Program-made: the position numbers and the translations under genes | In this document: positions 41,108-50,271 of the stretch, piece by piece | How the letters are laid out: every line of letters begins with the position of its first letter | Position numbering within the stretch: the stretch's first letter is position 1 | Source of the DNA: Chishuiella changwenlii | GTDB taxonomy: Bacteria > Bacteroidota > Bacteroidia > Flavobacteriales > Weeksellaceae | DNA length: 64,000 bases | NCBI RefSeq assembly: GCF_900142565.1 | Contig: NZ_FRBH01000006.1 | Coordinates: 186,001-250,000 of the forward strand | Reading direction: 5' to 3' | The notes under the pieces: model-generated | Told to the model about the DNA's origin: nothing | The model's database searches: none | Seen by the model: only the letters and a program-made list of their open reading frames with translations

Positions 41108-42433
41108 ATGAGTAAAAATTTCAAAAAACTGATCTTTTTAAGCATATTATGCTCTCATGCGAATTTGTCTGCACAAAATATAACAGACACAACTCTCATA
41201 AAAAAAGATAGTATTGTAGTTTCTACACCAATTCAGAACAAAGACAAAGTCGATGTCGAATTTTATGGATTTATCAGAAATGATATTTTTATGGATACAC
41301 GACAAATGATTGGAGCAGGAGAAACGCTAGTACCATTATATCCAAGAGATAGATTACTAGACGTAAATGGAGCAGATATTAATGACGCATCAAAATTTCA
41401 TATGCTTTCTATAGTTTCTAGAGCAGGAGTAAAGCTTAAAGGTCCAGAATTATTAGGAGCAAAAACTTCTGGTATTTTAGAAGGAGAATTTTTCGGTGCT
41501 ACCGAAGGAGGTATTAATGAATTTAGATTGAGGCATGCCTACTTTATGATGGATTGGAAGAATACCCAATTAGGTATCGGACAATTTTGGCATCCTTTTG
41601 TTGTACTAGAAGCTCTACCAAATGTAGTTAACTATGGAACAGGAGCACCCGTTTATGCATTAAATAGAAATCCACAAATCCGTTTAACGCATAAGTTCAC
41701 GGATAAATTAAAAGTTATTGCAGCATTACATTCTCAACGAGATTTTACGCCGAATACAGAACCATTTAGAAATAGTGGTATGCCGGCTGCGCATTTACAG
41801 TTACAGTATAAAACAAAAACGTTTACTGCTGGAGTTGCTGCACAATACGAAAATTTAAAGCCGAAACTATCTTCGGGTAATCCACCAATTAAATCGAATG
41901 AAAGAGTAGATAATCTTTCATTTATGGCGTATTCTAAATTTGATACAAAACCGTTACAAATTACGCTTGCAGGATATTTAATGCAAGATGCTTCATCTTT
42001 TGTACAATTAGGAGGAATAGTTGGTTATCAGACTTCACCAACAGCATTAGAAACATATAAGCCTATGAATACACATAGTATGTGGGTAGATTTGCAACAA
42101 AATTCTAAAGGTAGATTTGCTTTTGGTTTATTTGCAGGTTATGTTCGTAATAATGGTGTTAAAGATCCTGTAGAAGGAGCTACTGCTACATCTTATGGTG
42201 TAACAACAAGCTGGGGTGCAATTTCTGCAACGCCTGGAGGAAGAACAGTTAACTACTTATATAAGTTTGTTCCAAGGCTAGATTTTACATTGAGTAAAGC
42301 GCTTAAATTCCGTTTTGAATATGATCGCAGTACAGCGCAATGGGCAGATGCTACAATTAAAGGAACTGGAGGAGCTAATAAATTTTTAGCAAACAATAAC
42401 AGATTTCATCTAACAACATTATTTAATTTCTAA
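41108..42433 (+). CDS. Outer-membrane porin (DcaP-like)
   Basis: A 441-residue outer-membrane beta-barrel porin. Signal peptide about 1-23 (ending LSAQ), a short periplasmic lead, then a barrel from about 50 with many alternating strands (KVDVEFYGFIRNDIFMDTRQ, RLRHAYFMMDWKNTQLGIGQF) and the terminal strand FLANNNRFHLTTLFNF ending in Phe, the outer-membrane insertion signal. The N-terminal strand resembles DcaP-type porins that pass dicarboxylates. It lies 11 bases before an MHS transporter, so the two probably import the same acid. Confidence 0.82.
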   Translation: MSKNFKKLIFLSILCSHANLSAQNITDTTLIKKDSIVVSTPIQNKDKVDVEFYGFIRNDIFMDTRQMIGAGETLVPLYPRDRLLDVNGADINDASKFHMLSIVSRAGVKLKGPELLGAKTSGILEGEFFGATEGGINEFRLRHAYFMMDWKNTQLGIGQFWHPFVVLEALPNVVNYGTGAPVYALNRNPQIRLTHKFTDKLKVIAALHSQRDFTPNTEPFRNSGMPAAHLQLQYKTKTFTAGVAAQYENLKPKLSSGNPPIKSNERVDNLSFMAYSKFDTKPLQITLAGYLMQDASSFVQLGGIVGYQTSPTALETYKPMNTHSMWVDLQQNSKGRFAFGLFAGYVRNNGVKDPVEGATATSYGVTTSWGAISATPGGRTVNYLYKFVPRLDFTLSKALKFRFEYDRSTAQWADATIKGTGGANKFLANNNRFHLTTLFNF

Positions 42434-42444
42434 TTACACAAAAA

Positions 42445-43827
42445 ATGAGTACACAAAATTTAACAAACGCTCCTTCTCCTACAACAGAGAAGAATAATAT
42501 ATTTCAAGTAATTATAGCTTCATCAGTAGGAACATTAATCGAATGGTATGACATGTTTTTAGCTATTATTTTAGCAAGTGTTTTATCAACACAATTATTT
42601 CCAAACGATGGATCATCTCACTTCTTAGAGACTTTAGCAGTAGTTGTATCTTCTTTTATGTTCCGACCAATTGGATCATTAATTTTCGGAAGTATTGGAG
42701 ATAGAATAGGGCGAAAATATTCTTTCTTAGTTTCTTTAATCATGATGGGGTCTGCAACTTTTTTAATTGGTTGTATTCCAACTTTTGAAAGTGTAGGTTG
42801 GTTTGCTCCAATTCTATTATTAGTTTGTAGAATTATGCAAGGATTAGCAATTAGTGGAGAATATGCTGGTGCAGTAATTTATGTTGCAGAACATGCTCCA
42901 GCTAAGAAAAGAGGTTTCTATACAGGATTTATACAAGCAACTGTTCCAATTGGATTATTACTTTGTTTATTAGTGGTTTTTCTAACTCAGTCTGTATTGT
43001 CGGAAGAAACATTTGCAAGTTTTGGATGGAGAATACCATTTTTATTTAGTGGTTTTTTAGTTGTATTAAGTTACTTTATTCGTAAGCGTTTACATGAAAG
43101 TCCTATTTTTGAGCAATTAAAAAAAGAAGGAAAAACTTCTAAAACACCAATTAAAGATGCTTTTACAACTCCAGGAAATGTAAAATTAATGTTGAAAGCT
43201 ATTTTTGGAGGAAATGCAGCGCAAAGTACAATTATGCAAACAACTTTATTTGTTACATTATTTTTCTTACAACGCGCCGTTAACTTACCATATGAAACTG
43301 TTTTAATCGTTGTATTATGTTCTACATTATTCAGTTCATTCTTTTACCAATGGTTTGGAGCAATAAGTGATAAAATTGGACGAAAACCAGTTATGTTAGG
43401 AGGAATGATATGTAGTTTTATCTTAATTCCATTATCATTTTACTTATACATGCAATTAGGAAATCCAGAAGGATTAAAAGAAGTACATTCAATATCTAAT
43501 TTAGCTGTAGTAGGAATTATTGTAGTTAGTTTAGTAACATCTATTGCAGGTGCAGCAACGTACGGACCTTTAGGAGCATTTATGTTAGAAATTTTCCCTA
43601 CAAAAATTAGATACACAAGTATGGGGTTTGCTCAAAATATGGGGAATGGATTTATTGGTGGAGCAACAACTTTTATTACAGAGTTAATAAAAAGTACAAT
43701 TATTGTTTCTGCTGCTATGTCGCCATATATTGGATTAGCTTATCCATTAGTGTTAATCTTTATAGCGATTTTGGTTAATTACTTTACAATTCCAGAAACG
43801 TATAAAACAGATTTAACAGAAGAATAA
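42445..43827 (+). CDS. MHS-family MFS transporter (carboxylate:H+ symporter type)
   Basis: A 460-residue inner-membrane symporter of the metabolite:H+ symporter branch (ProP/KgtP/CitA/ShiA). The start SSVGTLIEWYDMFLAIILAS is diagnostic, as are motif A GSIGDRIGRKYSF, RIMQGLAISGEYAGAVIYVAEHAP and GFIQATVPIGLLL. The second motif-A repeat is GAISDKIGRKPVM. Long periplasmic loops (for example around EGLKEVHSISN) suggest a special subgroup. With the DcaP-like porin 11 bases upstream it forms a two-membrane uptake route, most likely for an organic acid. A terminator follows. Confidence 0.92.
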   Translation: MSTQNLTNAPSPTTEKNNIFQVIIASSVGTLIEWYDMFLAIILASVLSTQLFPNDGSSHFLETLAVVVSSFMFRPIGSLIFGSIGDRIGRKYSFLVSLIMMGSATFLIGCIPTFESVGWFAPILLLVCRIMQGLAISGEYAGAVIYVAEHAPAKKRGFYTGFIQATVPIGLLLCLLVVFLTQSVLSEETFASFGWRIPFLFSGFLVVLSYFIRKRLHESPIFEQLKKEGKTSKTPIKDAFTTPGNVKLMLKAIFGGNAAQSTIMQTTLFVTLFFLQRAVNLPYETVLIVVLCSTLFSSFFYQWFGAISDKIGRKPVMLGGMICSFILIPLSFYLYMQLGNPEGLKEVHSISNLAVVGIIVVSLVTSIAGAATYGPLGAFMLEIFPTKIRYTSMGFAQNMGNGFIGGATTFITELIKSTIIVSAAMSPYIGLAYPLVLIFIAILVNYFTIPETYKTDLTEE

Positions 43828-43844
43828 ATAGAAGATATAAGACA

Positions 43845-43877
43845 TAAAAAAATCCCTCAATTGAGGGATTTTTTATT
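43845..43877. terminator. Bidirectional terminator (MHS and HU genes)
   Basis: AATCCCTCAA pairs with TTGAGGGATT (43851-43870, no unpaired loop as drawn), with A-run before and T-run after; placed between convergent genes. Confidence 0.9.
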
Positions 43878-43897
43878 TATTCATTAATCAGAATAAA

Positions 43898-44182
43898 TTA
43901 TTTTTTCTTTGTATCAACTGCTCCTGATAATTCAGATCCAGCTTTAAATTTAGCTACAGTTTTAGCAGCAATTTTAATTTCTTTCTTAGTTTGAGGGTTG
44001 ATACCTGTTCTTGCAGCTCTCTCAGATGTTGAGAAAGTTCCGAATCCTACTAAAGCAACTTTGTCTCCTTTTGTTAAAGCTTTAGTTACATTTTCTGTAA
44101 ATGAGTTTAAGGCTTTTTTAGCAGCTTCTTTAGAAATTCCAGCGTCTGCTGCAATTGCATCAATAAGTTCTGATTTGTTCAT
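43898..44182 (-). CDS. HU-family DNA-binding protein
   Basis: A 94-residue histone-like protein that bends [31 protein letters not shown] is the dimerisation helix pair, [26 protein letters not shown] the strand-and-arm segment with the intercalating Pro, and [14 protein letters not shown] the end. Lysine-rich tail as in Bacteroidota. Single gene with its own strong promoter. HU rather than IHF is favoured by the arm sequence, and homodimer formation is assumed. Confidence 0.95.
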   Translation of the reverse strand: MNKSELIDAIAADAGISKEAAKKALNSFTENVTKALTKGDKVALVGFGTFSTSERAARTGINPQTKKEIKIAAKTVAKFKAGSELSGAVDTKKK

Positions 44183-44211
44183 AGTTGTAACTTTTTAAAT
44201 TAATTTATACA

Positions 44212-44241
44212 CAAATATACTCTTTCCCTTTATTTGTGCAA
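44212..44241 (-). promoter_or_regulatory. Promoter of HU gene
   Basis: On the minus strand TTG (44239-44241) and TATATTTG (44212-44219) are separated by 19 bases, the best-formed promoter in the window, 30 bases from the start codon. Confidence 0.65.
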
Positions 44242-44314
44242 GTTTCGAGACAAAAAAAATCAACAAAATTTACATATTTTTAATAATATGTGTCAAAAAT
44301 CAGTAAAAAATGCG

Positions 44315-45256
44315 TTATTTAACAAATAAGGAACCTTCATTTTGATGTCCATTAATAAAATCTTTTGCCGACATACGTCTTTTACCTTCTGGTTGAAGTT
44401 CTAATATTTCATAAACTCCCTGAGGAAGATTGACATACAAATTATTTTTCTGTAAAACGATTTCAAAATCTTTCGCATCTAACACCAAATCTGTTTTAAG
44501 ACCAGCATAAATTTTTAAAGATTTATAATCCTCATCATTTCCGTATGTTGTCCATGCACAAGGATAAGGAGATAAACCACGAATTTTATTATGGATATTA
44601 ATTACTGAATCGTTCCAATCAATTTTACAATCTTCTTTAAAAATTTTAGGTGCATGTTTCAGTTCTAAAGTTTCATCTTGAGGATGAGGTTTTAAAGTAT
44701 CATTTTCTAATCCGTCCAAAGTTTTCACAACTAATTTAGCACCTATGTGCATTAACTCGTCATGAATTTTTCCGACATTATCATTTTCCTCGATTTTTAC
44801 TTGATCAGCAATTAAAATATTACCTGTGTCGATTTTCTCATCAATTAAGAAAGTCGTTACACCAGTTTCTTCGTCACCATTCATTACAGCCCAATTTATT
44901 GGAGCAGCACCGCGGTATTGAGGAAGAAGTGATCCATGTAAATTAAATGTTCCTTTAGTTGGGATAGACCAAACAACTTGTGGTAACATACGAAAAGCTA
45001 CGATAACAAAAACATCTGCATTTAGAGCTTTTAAGTCTTCAACAAATTTTTCATCTCGTAATTTCTCTGGCTGCAATAAATTTAGATTATTTTCTACAGC
45101 ATATTTTTTTACATCAGAAATATGTATTTTTTGCCCTCTTCCAGATGGTTTATCTGGAACTGTAACAACTCCTACTACTTCGTGATGACTATTTGTATTG
45201 ATTTCGTGTAAAGATGTCGCCGCAAATTCGGGCGTTCCCATAAAGACTACTCGCAT
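44315..45256 (-). CDS. fmt: Methionyl-tRNA formyltransferase
   Basis: Formylates initiator Met-tRNA with 10-formyl-THF. 313 residues, normal. The catalytic segment NLHGSLLPQYRGAAPINWAV near 108-127 and TGVTTFLIDEKIDTGNIL are diagnostic. An N-terminal Rossmann-like MRVVFMGTPEFAATSL opens the protein, and the C-terminal oligonucleotide-binding domain (about 205-313) is present. It follows recQ by two bases on the minus strand, so the two are cotranscribed; recQ-fmt-HU order is common in Flavobacteriia. Confidence 0.97.
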   Translation of the reverse strand: MRVVFMGTPEFAATSLHEINTNSHHEVVGVVTVPDKPSGRGQKIHISDVKKYAVENNLNLLQPEKLRDEKFVEDLKALNADVFVIVAFRMLPQVVWSIPTKGTFNLHGSLLPQYRGAAPINWAVMNGDEETGVTTFLIDEKIDTGNILIADQVKIEENDNVGKIHDELMHIGAKLVVKTLDGLENDTLKPHPQDETLELKHAPKIFKEDCKIDWNDSVINIHNKIRGLSPYPCAWTTYGNDEDYKSLKIYAGLKTDLVLDAKDFEIVLQKNNLYVNLPQGVYEILELQPEGKRRMSAKDFINGHQNEGSLFVK

Positions 45257-45258
45257 TG

Positions 45259-47121
45259 TTATTCTATTAATTTATAAGCGTCCAAACCGACTGGTTGAAC
45301 TTTTAATTCGTCAATTAGAAATTGTAATTCGCTGACGATATTTTCTTTTGGCGAATGTAAGAATTTTGTAAGAATTTCGGTCTGCGTTTTTGGACCTTCT
45401 GTCAAATACGCGATCAAATCTTGTTCGTTAAATGTTTTAGATTGCTGCTTCGCTATACATACATCGCATTTTCCACAATTTTCATCAGATTTCTGATTAA
45501 AATAACCAAATAGTAATCTTTCTCTACATATGGTATGCTGTTCTGCATAATATGCCATTGCTTGTAAGCGTTTCCAATTATTTACTTGAATTGCTTCAAA
45601 CTCCTTCCAAAATTTTTTTTGAAATAGATTAGAATCTCTTGGAATTAAAAATCTAAATCGAGCTAAATATCGATCCGAATAATCAATCATTTCATTTTTA
45701 TGATATTCGTGCAAAGAATTTCTAATATCTGTAATACTTAAATGTAAATCGAAAGCCATTTTACTTTCAGATATTTCTCTATTGTAAGTAAAGATACCAG
45801 CATAATAGCGCTGTAAATATTCGAATATTTTATTTTCATTGAGATTGATCGCATGCGGAGAAGCTAAAATTCTTAATGTACTATTCTGTGTATAATTTTT
45901 TTGAAAAATAACTTCTTTCGTATTTAGAAATTCTAAAAAGTGAACAACCATTTTAAGATTTAAACTAAATTTTTCTGCAAAATGCGGTAAATCTAATTGG
46001 TAATTTTCTTGAGGAAATTCGCCATCAGCAATTTGTAATTGACTAAATAAACAGTTTGCTATTTTTATAAACTCTTGTTCAGAAGGCAAGTTTGCTTTAA
46101 AAATATTTTCTGCTTGAATACGATCATCAGGATTGTATAAATAAATTCCGACAGCTTCATTTTCATCTCTTCCAGCTCGACCCACTTCTTGGTAATAAGC
46201 TTCTATTCCGTTGGGTAAATCGATATGGAAAACGGTGCGAACATTTGGCTTGTCTATTCCCATACCAAAAGCATTCGTAGAGACCATAATACGGGAACTA
46301 CTTAATGTCCAATCTCTCTGCTTTTGTTCTTTTTCATCTTTGGTTAATTTTGCATGAAAAAAATCGGCATCGAAACCTGCAGAAGCTAAAAAGTTAGCGA
46401 TTTCGTAAGTTAGTTTTCTATTTCTGACAAAAATAATACTTGGACCAGGATATTTTTTTAAATAATATACCAAATCATTCTTTTTATCAGAAGATAAATA
46501 AACATGGTAACTAAGATTTTCTCTTTTTAATGAAGATTTATAAATAGCAGGCTCTTTTAAATTAAGCTTTTCTATTATTTCATCTTTAATTTTATCTGTT
46601 GCTGTAGCTGTTAATGCTAAAACAGTAACGTCTGGAAATAGTGTTCTTAGATTTGTAATTTTATGATATGCAGGGCGAAAATCATGTCCCCATTCCGAAA
46701 TACAATGTGCTTCATCAATTGCAACAAGTGAAAGACTTATTTGTTTAATTCTTTCTATAAATAAACGGCTCTGCAACCTTTCTGGAGAAACATATAATAA
46801 TTTAATTTTTCGATTTTGACAATCGTCTAAAATTTTTCCAATTGTATGCTGATCTAGTTCATTTGTAATATATGCTGTAGGAATTCCTTTAGAAAGTAAA
46901 TTCTGTACTTGATCTTTCATTAAGGCTATTAATGGAGAAATAACCAATGTTAATCCATCAAGAATAATAGCAGGAATTTGATAACATAAAGACTTACCAC
47001 CTCCTGTAGGAAGTATAGCAAGCGTATCTTTTTTTTCTAAAATACTTGCGATAATTTCTTCCTGTGGCGATTTAAACGAATCGTAATTCCAATAATGTAA
47101 TAGAATTTCTTTTGGTGTCAA
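45259..47121 (-). CDS. recQ: RecQ-family ATP-dependent DNA helicase (short form)
   Basis: A 3'-to-5' DNA helicase in recombination and repair. 620 residues. Walker A LPTGGGKSLCYQ (K43), the DEAH box AIDEAHCISEWGHDFR, AFGMGIDKPNVR and the motif VI region YYQEVGRAGRD are all there. The zinc cluster C-R-E-R...CGKCDVC follows, and then a winged-helix-like tail. No HRDC domain is evident after the RQC region, so this is a shorter paralogue than the E. coli type. It is upstream of fmt with a two-base gap. No clear promoter box directly upstream. Confidence 0.95.
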   Translation of the reverse strand: MTPKEILLHYWNYDSFKSPQEEIIASILEKKDTLAILPTGGGKSLCYQIPAIILDGLTLVISPLIALMKDQVQNLLSKGIPTAYITNELDQHTIGKILDDCQNRKIKLLYVSPERLQSRLFIERIKQISLSLVAIDEAHCISEWGHDFRPAYHKITNLRTLFPDVTVLALTATATDKIKDEIIEKLNLKEPAIYKSSLKRENLSYHVYLSSDKKNDLVYYLKKYPGPSIIFVRNRKLTYEIANFLASAGFDADFFHAKLTKDEKEQKQRDWTLSSSRIMVSTNAFGMGIDKPNVRTVFHIDLPNGIEAYYQEVGRAGRDENEAVGIYLYNPDDRIQAENIFKANLPSEQEFIKIANCLFSQLQIADGEFPQENYQLDLPHFAEKFSLNLKMVVHFLEFLNTKEVIFQKNYTQNSTLRILASPHAINLNENKIFEYLQRYYAGIFTYNREISESKMAFDLHLSITDIRNSLHEYHKNEMIDYSDRYLARFRFLIPRDSNLFQKKFWKEFEAIQVNNWKRLQAMAYYAEQHTICRERLLFGYFNQKSDENCGKCDVCIAKQQSKTFNEQDLIAYLTEGPKTQTEILTKFLHSPKENIVSELQFLIDELKVQPVGLDAYKLIE

Positions 47122-47338
47122 ATGCTAAATGATTTTAGGTAAATTTAATCTTTTTTAACGACAAAGTATGTCACAATTAAAAAAAATAAAACATTAAATC
47201 TTTATTTTTTTTTAAAAAAATTTAAATCTAAAAAAATTACCATAAGACGTGTACTGCCAATGAAATACTTTTTTAAGAAAATTGATTTTTACGGTTATAT
47301 GCTTTTGTCCTAAATACTTAGTTATTTTTTATTTGATT

Positions 47339-47346
47339 TATATTTG
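47339..47346 (+). promoter_or_regulatory. -7 box for secreted gene 47368
   Basis: TATATTTG, then a leader GTTAACCTTAACCTAATAAT, closely matching that of the 50272 and 16054 genes. The rest of the 222-base gap after recQ is A+T-rich with nothing seen. Confidence 0.6.
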
Positions 47347-47367
47347 GTTAACCTTAACCTAATAATT

Positions 47368-48582
47368 ATGAAAAAAAGTCTTACTTTTAGAATACTACTA
47401 CCTAGTATTTTTTTTACTTGTTATTCTGTTTCAGCACAAGTGGGAATCGGAACAACAACTCCAAGAGGAGCGTTGGATATAAATAATCCAACTACTTTTA
47501 ATATGCCATTGGTATTACCTGCAAATGTAAGTGTAAATAATATGATTAATCCACAAGGAGGAGCAGTTGTACCAGGTAGTATAATGTATGATAGTACACT
47601 AGATTGTATACGATTATACAAACAAAATACTGGAAATGGATCTCCAGGTTGGTCGCCGTGTTTAGGTTTAGGCGATTCGACTACGAGATCCGTAGAAAGT
47701 ATAGTTTGTAATCAACCAAAAAATACAGGTGTTTTAGCTGAAAATATAGAAGTTTCAGAAGCTACATTTACTATAAATTATATTAAAGGAAATGGTTCTT
47801 CTTATCCTAAAGAGATTGTCAATTCTACTGGTGTAACAGGACTTACAGCAACCAGAGTAGAAGGGGAGTTTAATAACGGTGATGGATATATTACTTATAT
47901 TATTAAAGGAACACCAAATAGTAAAGGAATAGCCGTTTTTCCAATAACTATAGGTGGAATTTCTTGTAATGTATCTAGATCGGTTGAGGCTTTAGTTGCA
48001 TTCGGAACAGCTTGTGGTGATAATGAGGTAGTTGCACCCAACCTTACCTCAGATCCCATTCTACCTTATCTAACAACAACTCTTGCCGCATATAAAAATG
48101 CAAGTGTCGGATCTACTGTCTTTATTACAGAAACAGAATTTCTAAATATACAAGCTTCTAGTGGTGTATCTCGAGTAGCTTCTCAAACACTTAATGGTAC
48201 ATCTACTTTTGATAAACCTTATAGCGAAGTAGCTCTCACTAATCCAGCAACTTCAGGTAAAAACTATTTTGCTTTTGCTTTTACTGGAGTTCCACAAACA
48301 ATCCATTTCAAGATTGTAAGAATGACTAATTATACAAGTTTATGGAGATCTCCAAATATAGTAATCCCCTCAGCAGGTAAACATTATATTGTTTTCAAAG
48401 GAAGCGCTATTAGAATAGAAGGTGTAACTTCTAATTTAGGCCTTTATAGAACAACTAGTATGGGAAGTGGTATTAGTTCTCTTGCAAATAGTTATAGATA
48501 TGTATCAGGCGATTCGGAATGTGCTGGAGCCATTACGGCACTTGGAGATATAGAGATTGGAATTTCAGCACTTGTCAAGTAA
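47368..48582 (+). CDS. Secreted mosaic surface protein (duplicate A)
   Basis: Start at the ATG at 47368, giving a signal peptide that ends VSAQ; an upstream TTG is not used. 404 residues. The lead module (VGIGTTTPRGALDI, INPQGGAVVPGS, DCIRLYKQNTGNGSPGW; about 24-105) is some 95 percent identical to that of the next gene. A middle domain (about 110-207, ending FPITIGGISCNVSRSV) is homologous in the two, and the C-terminal about 195 residues (IETEFLNIQ, YFAFAFTGVPQTIHFKIVRM, YIVFKGSAIRIEG) are unlike. The C-terminal part looks like a beta-sandwich. No type IX tail. Role unknown; extracellular location inferred. Confidence 0.78.
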   Translation: MKKSLTFRILLPSIFFTCYSVSAQVGIGTTTPRGALDINNPTTFNMPLVLPANVSVNNMINPQGGAVVPGSIMYDSTLDCIRLYKQNTGNGSPGWSPCLGLGDSTTRSVESIVCNQPKNTGVLAENIEVSEATFTINYIKGNGSSYPKEIVNSTGVTGLTATRVEGEFNNGDGYITYIIKGTPNSKGIAVFPITIGGISCNVSRSVEALVAFGTACGDNEVVAPNLTSDPILPYLTTTLAAYKNASVGSTVFITETEFLNIQASSGVSRVASQTLNGTSTFDKPYSEVALTNPATSGKNYFAFAFTGVPQTIHFKIVRMTNYTSLWRSPNIVIPSAGKHYIVFKGSAIRIEGVTSNLGLYRTTSMGSGISSLANSYRYVSGDSECAGAITALGDIEIGISALVK

Positions 48583-48620
48583 CTTTATTAATGTAAAAAA
48601 ATCCGATTTATAATTAATTT

Positions 48621-48755
48621 TCTTTAGAACAATCTTATAAAAGATTCCTCTATTTTTATTGTGATTGTTGAATTTAGCAGTATACGATTTATTAATTTCT
48701 AATTTTTAATTAGAAAATTAAAATATCAATAATATATTATTGTTTTTTTTAAAAA
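48621..48755. repeat. Duplicated intergenic region, copy 1
   Basis: Matches 50101-50235 over 135 bases without gaps; bases 48661-48731 (GTGATTGTTGAATTTAGCAG onward) are identical. Its hairpin (AACAATCTTATAAAAGATTC) has decayed relative to the terminator in copy 2. Confidence 0.88.
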
Positions 48756-48787
48756 TATTTTTATAACCCAACTAAACCTATAAAATT

Positions 48788-49972
48788 ATGAAAAAAAGTC
48801 TTACTTTTAGAATACTACTACCTAGTATTTTTTTTACTTTTTATTCTGTTTCAGCACAAGTGGGAATCGGAACAACAACTCCAAGAGGAGCGTTGGATAT
48901 AAATAATCCAACTACTTTTAATATGCCATTGGTATTACCTGTAAATGTTAGTGTAAATAATATGATTAATCCACAAGGAGGAGCAGTCGTACCTGGTAGT
49001 TTAATGTATGATAGTACACTAGATTGTATACGATTATACCGACAAAACGTGGGAAATGGATCACCAGGTTGGTCGACTTGTATTGGTGCTGGTGAATCTA
49101 CACCTACATCTGTTGCTAGTATTAATTGTAATAATCCGACTAATACTGGAAATGTGGTTGTTAATGAAGCAGTATCTCCAGGAGTTACTTTTACAATTAA
49201 TTACACAGGAGGTAATGGTTCTTCTTATCCTCAAGAGGTGGTGAATTCTACAGGAATTGAAGGATTAACAGCAACCAGAATTGCTGGTAATTTTAATAAT
49301 GGAAATGGTACTGTAACGTACACAATTACAGGAACAGCTACTAGTACAGGAACAGCTATTTTTCCAATTACCATAGGCGGAATTTCTTGTAATGTGTCAA
49401 GATCTGTAATTCTTCCTCCTCCTGTTCCTGCTCCAACTATTATAGCTAATTGTTCAGGATTTTTGTTACCATATAGAACAAATAATACTACAGCTGTAGG
49501 AACAGTAAGTGGTTTACCTGTTACGTCAACTTTTAATGAATTTGTGAATATTGGTACGTTAGGATCAAATGTTGATTGTGGTATTGCAACTTTTGCAGAA
49601 AATACATTCTGGTTAGGAGGAGGTAATAATGTATCTTCTATGTCTATAAAATTTGATAGACCTGTATCAAACCTAAAGGTATTCCAAACAGCTTCTATAA
49701 GTACTACTAATAGTAAAGAAACGTTCTTCTATACATTAAAACGTAATGGAGTAGATGTTACACCAACTTCACCAATTACAAGAGTATATTCAGGAAGCTG
49801 TATTCCTGGTCAATTTAATATATTTCAAAATCGCGTTAGGTGTGACTCTACTACTCAAGCAGGTGTAGTATATAGTGTTGGAGGTGTGTGGTTTGATGAA
49901 GTTGTTATTTCTGCTATTGCTAGTATAGGAAATGGCTCTATATTTAATTTCTGTATAGGAAATACCTATTAA
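48788..49972 (+). CDS. Secreted mosaic surface protein (duplicate B)
   Basis: A 394-residue product. Residues 1-95 differ from gene 47368 at only a few positions (for example F18 for C18, V52 for A52), and a middle domain (about 110-207, ending FPITIGGISCNVSRSV) is also alike. From there a Pro-rich linker (ILPPPVPAPTII) leads to a quite different C-terminal domain with Cys residues (CSGFLLPY, SNVDCGIATF, SGSCIPGQFNIF, FNFCIGNTY). The upstream -7 box has lost its final G (TATTTTTA for TATATTTG-like), so transcription may be weak. Role unknown. Confidence 0.78.
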   Translation: MKKSLTFRILLPSIFFTFYSVSAQVGIGTTTPRGALDINNPTTFNMPLVLPVNVSVNNMINPQGGAVVPGSLMYDSTLDCIRLYRQNVGNGSPGWSTCIGAGESTPTSVASINCNNPTNTGNVVVNEAVSPGVTFTINYTGGNGSSYPQEVVNSTGIEGLTATRIAGNFNNGNGTVTYTITGTATSTGTAIFPITIGGISCNVSRSVILPPPVPAPTIIANCSGFLLPYRTNNTTAVGTVSGLPVTSTFNEFVNIGTLGSNVDCGIATFAENTFWLGGGNNVSSMSIKFDRPVSNLKVFQTASISTTNSKETFFYTLKRNGVDVTPTSPITRVYSGSCIPGQFNIFQNRVRCDSTTQAGVVYSVGGVWFDEVVISAIASIGNGSIFNFCIGNTY

Positions 49973-50100
49973 AGTAATGTTTTATGAAATTAGATGTAAA
50001 GTGAAAATAAACGTTTTTAACTTTCAACTTCTAAATTGAAATAAAACATTCATTTTTTAGTGTATAAAAATAGAATAAATACCATAATTGTTTTTAATTT

Positions 50101-50235
50101 TCTTTAGAGCAATCTTGTAAAAGGTTGCTCTTTTTTTATTGTGATTGTTGAATTTAGCAGTATACGATTTATTAATTTCTAATTTTTAATTAGAAAATTA
50201 AAATATCAATAACATGTTATTGTTTTTTTTAAAAA
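50101..50235. repeat. Duplicated intergenic region, copy 2
   Basis: 135-base match to 48621-48755. It contains the hairpin GAGCAATCTTGTAAAAGGTTGCTC (shown as two arms: GAGCAATCTT and AGGTTGCTC) with a T-run. Confidence 0.88.
50107..50138 (+). terminator. Terminator after duplicate B
   Basis: GAGCAATCTT and AAGGTTGCTC pair with one G-T wobble, followed by seven T. A similar stem occurs after the gene at 50272. Confidence 0.8.
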
Positions 50236-50240
50236 AGAGT

Positions 50241-50248
50241 TATATTTG
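50241..50248 (+). promoter_or_regulatory. -7 box for secreted gene 50272
   Basis: TATATTTG with leader GATAACCAACTAAACTTATA before the ATG. Confidence 0.6.
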
Positions 50249-50271
50249 GATAACCAACTAAACTTATAATT

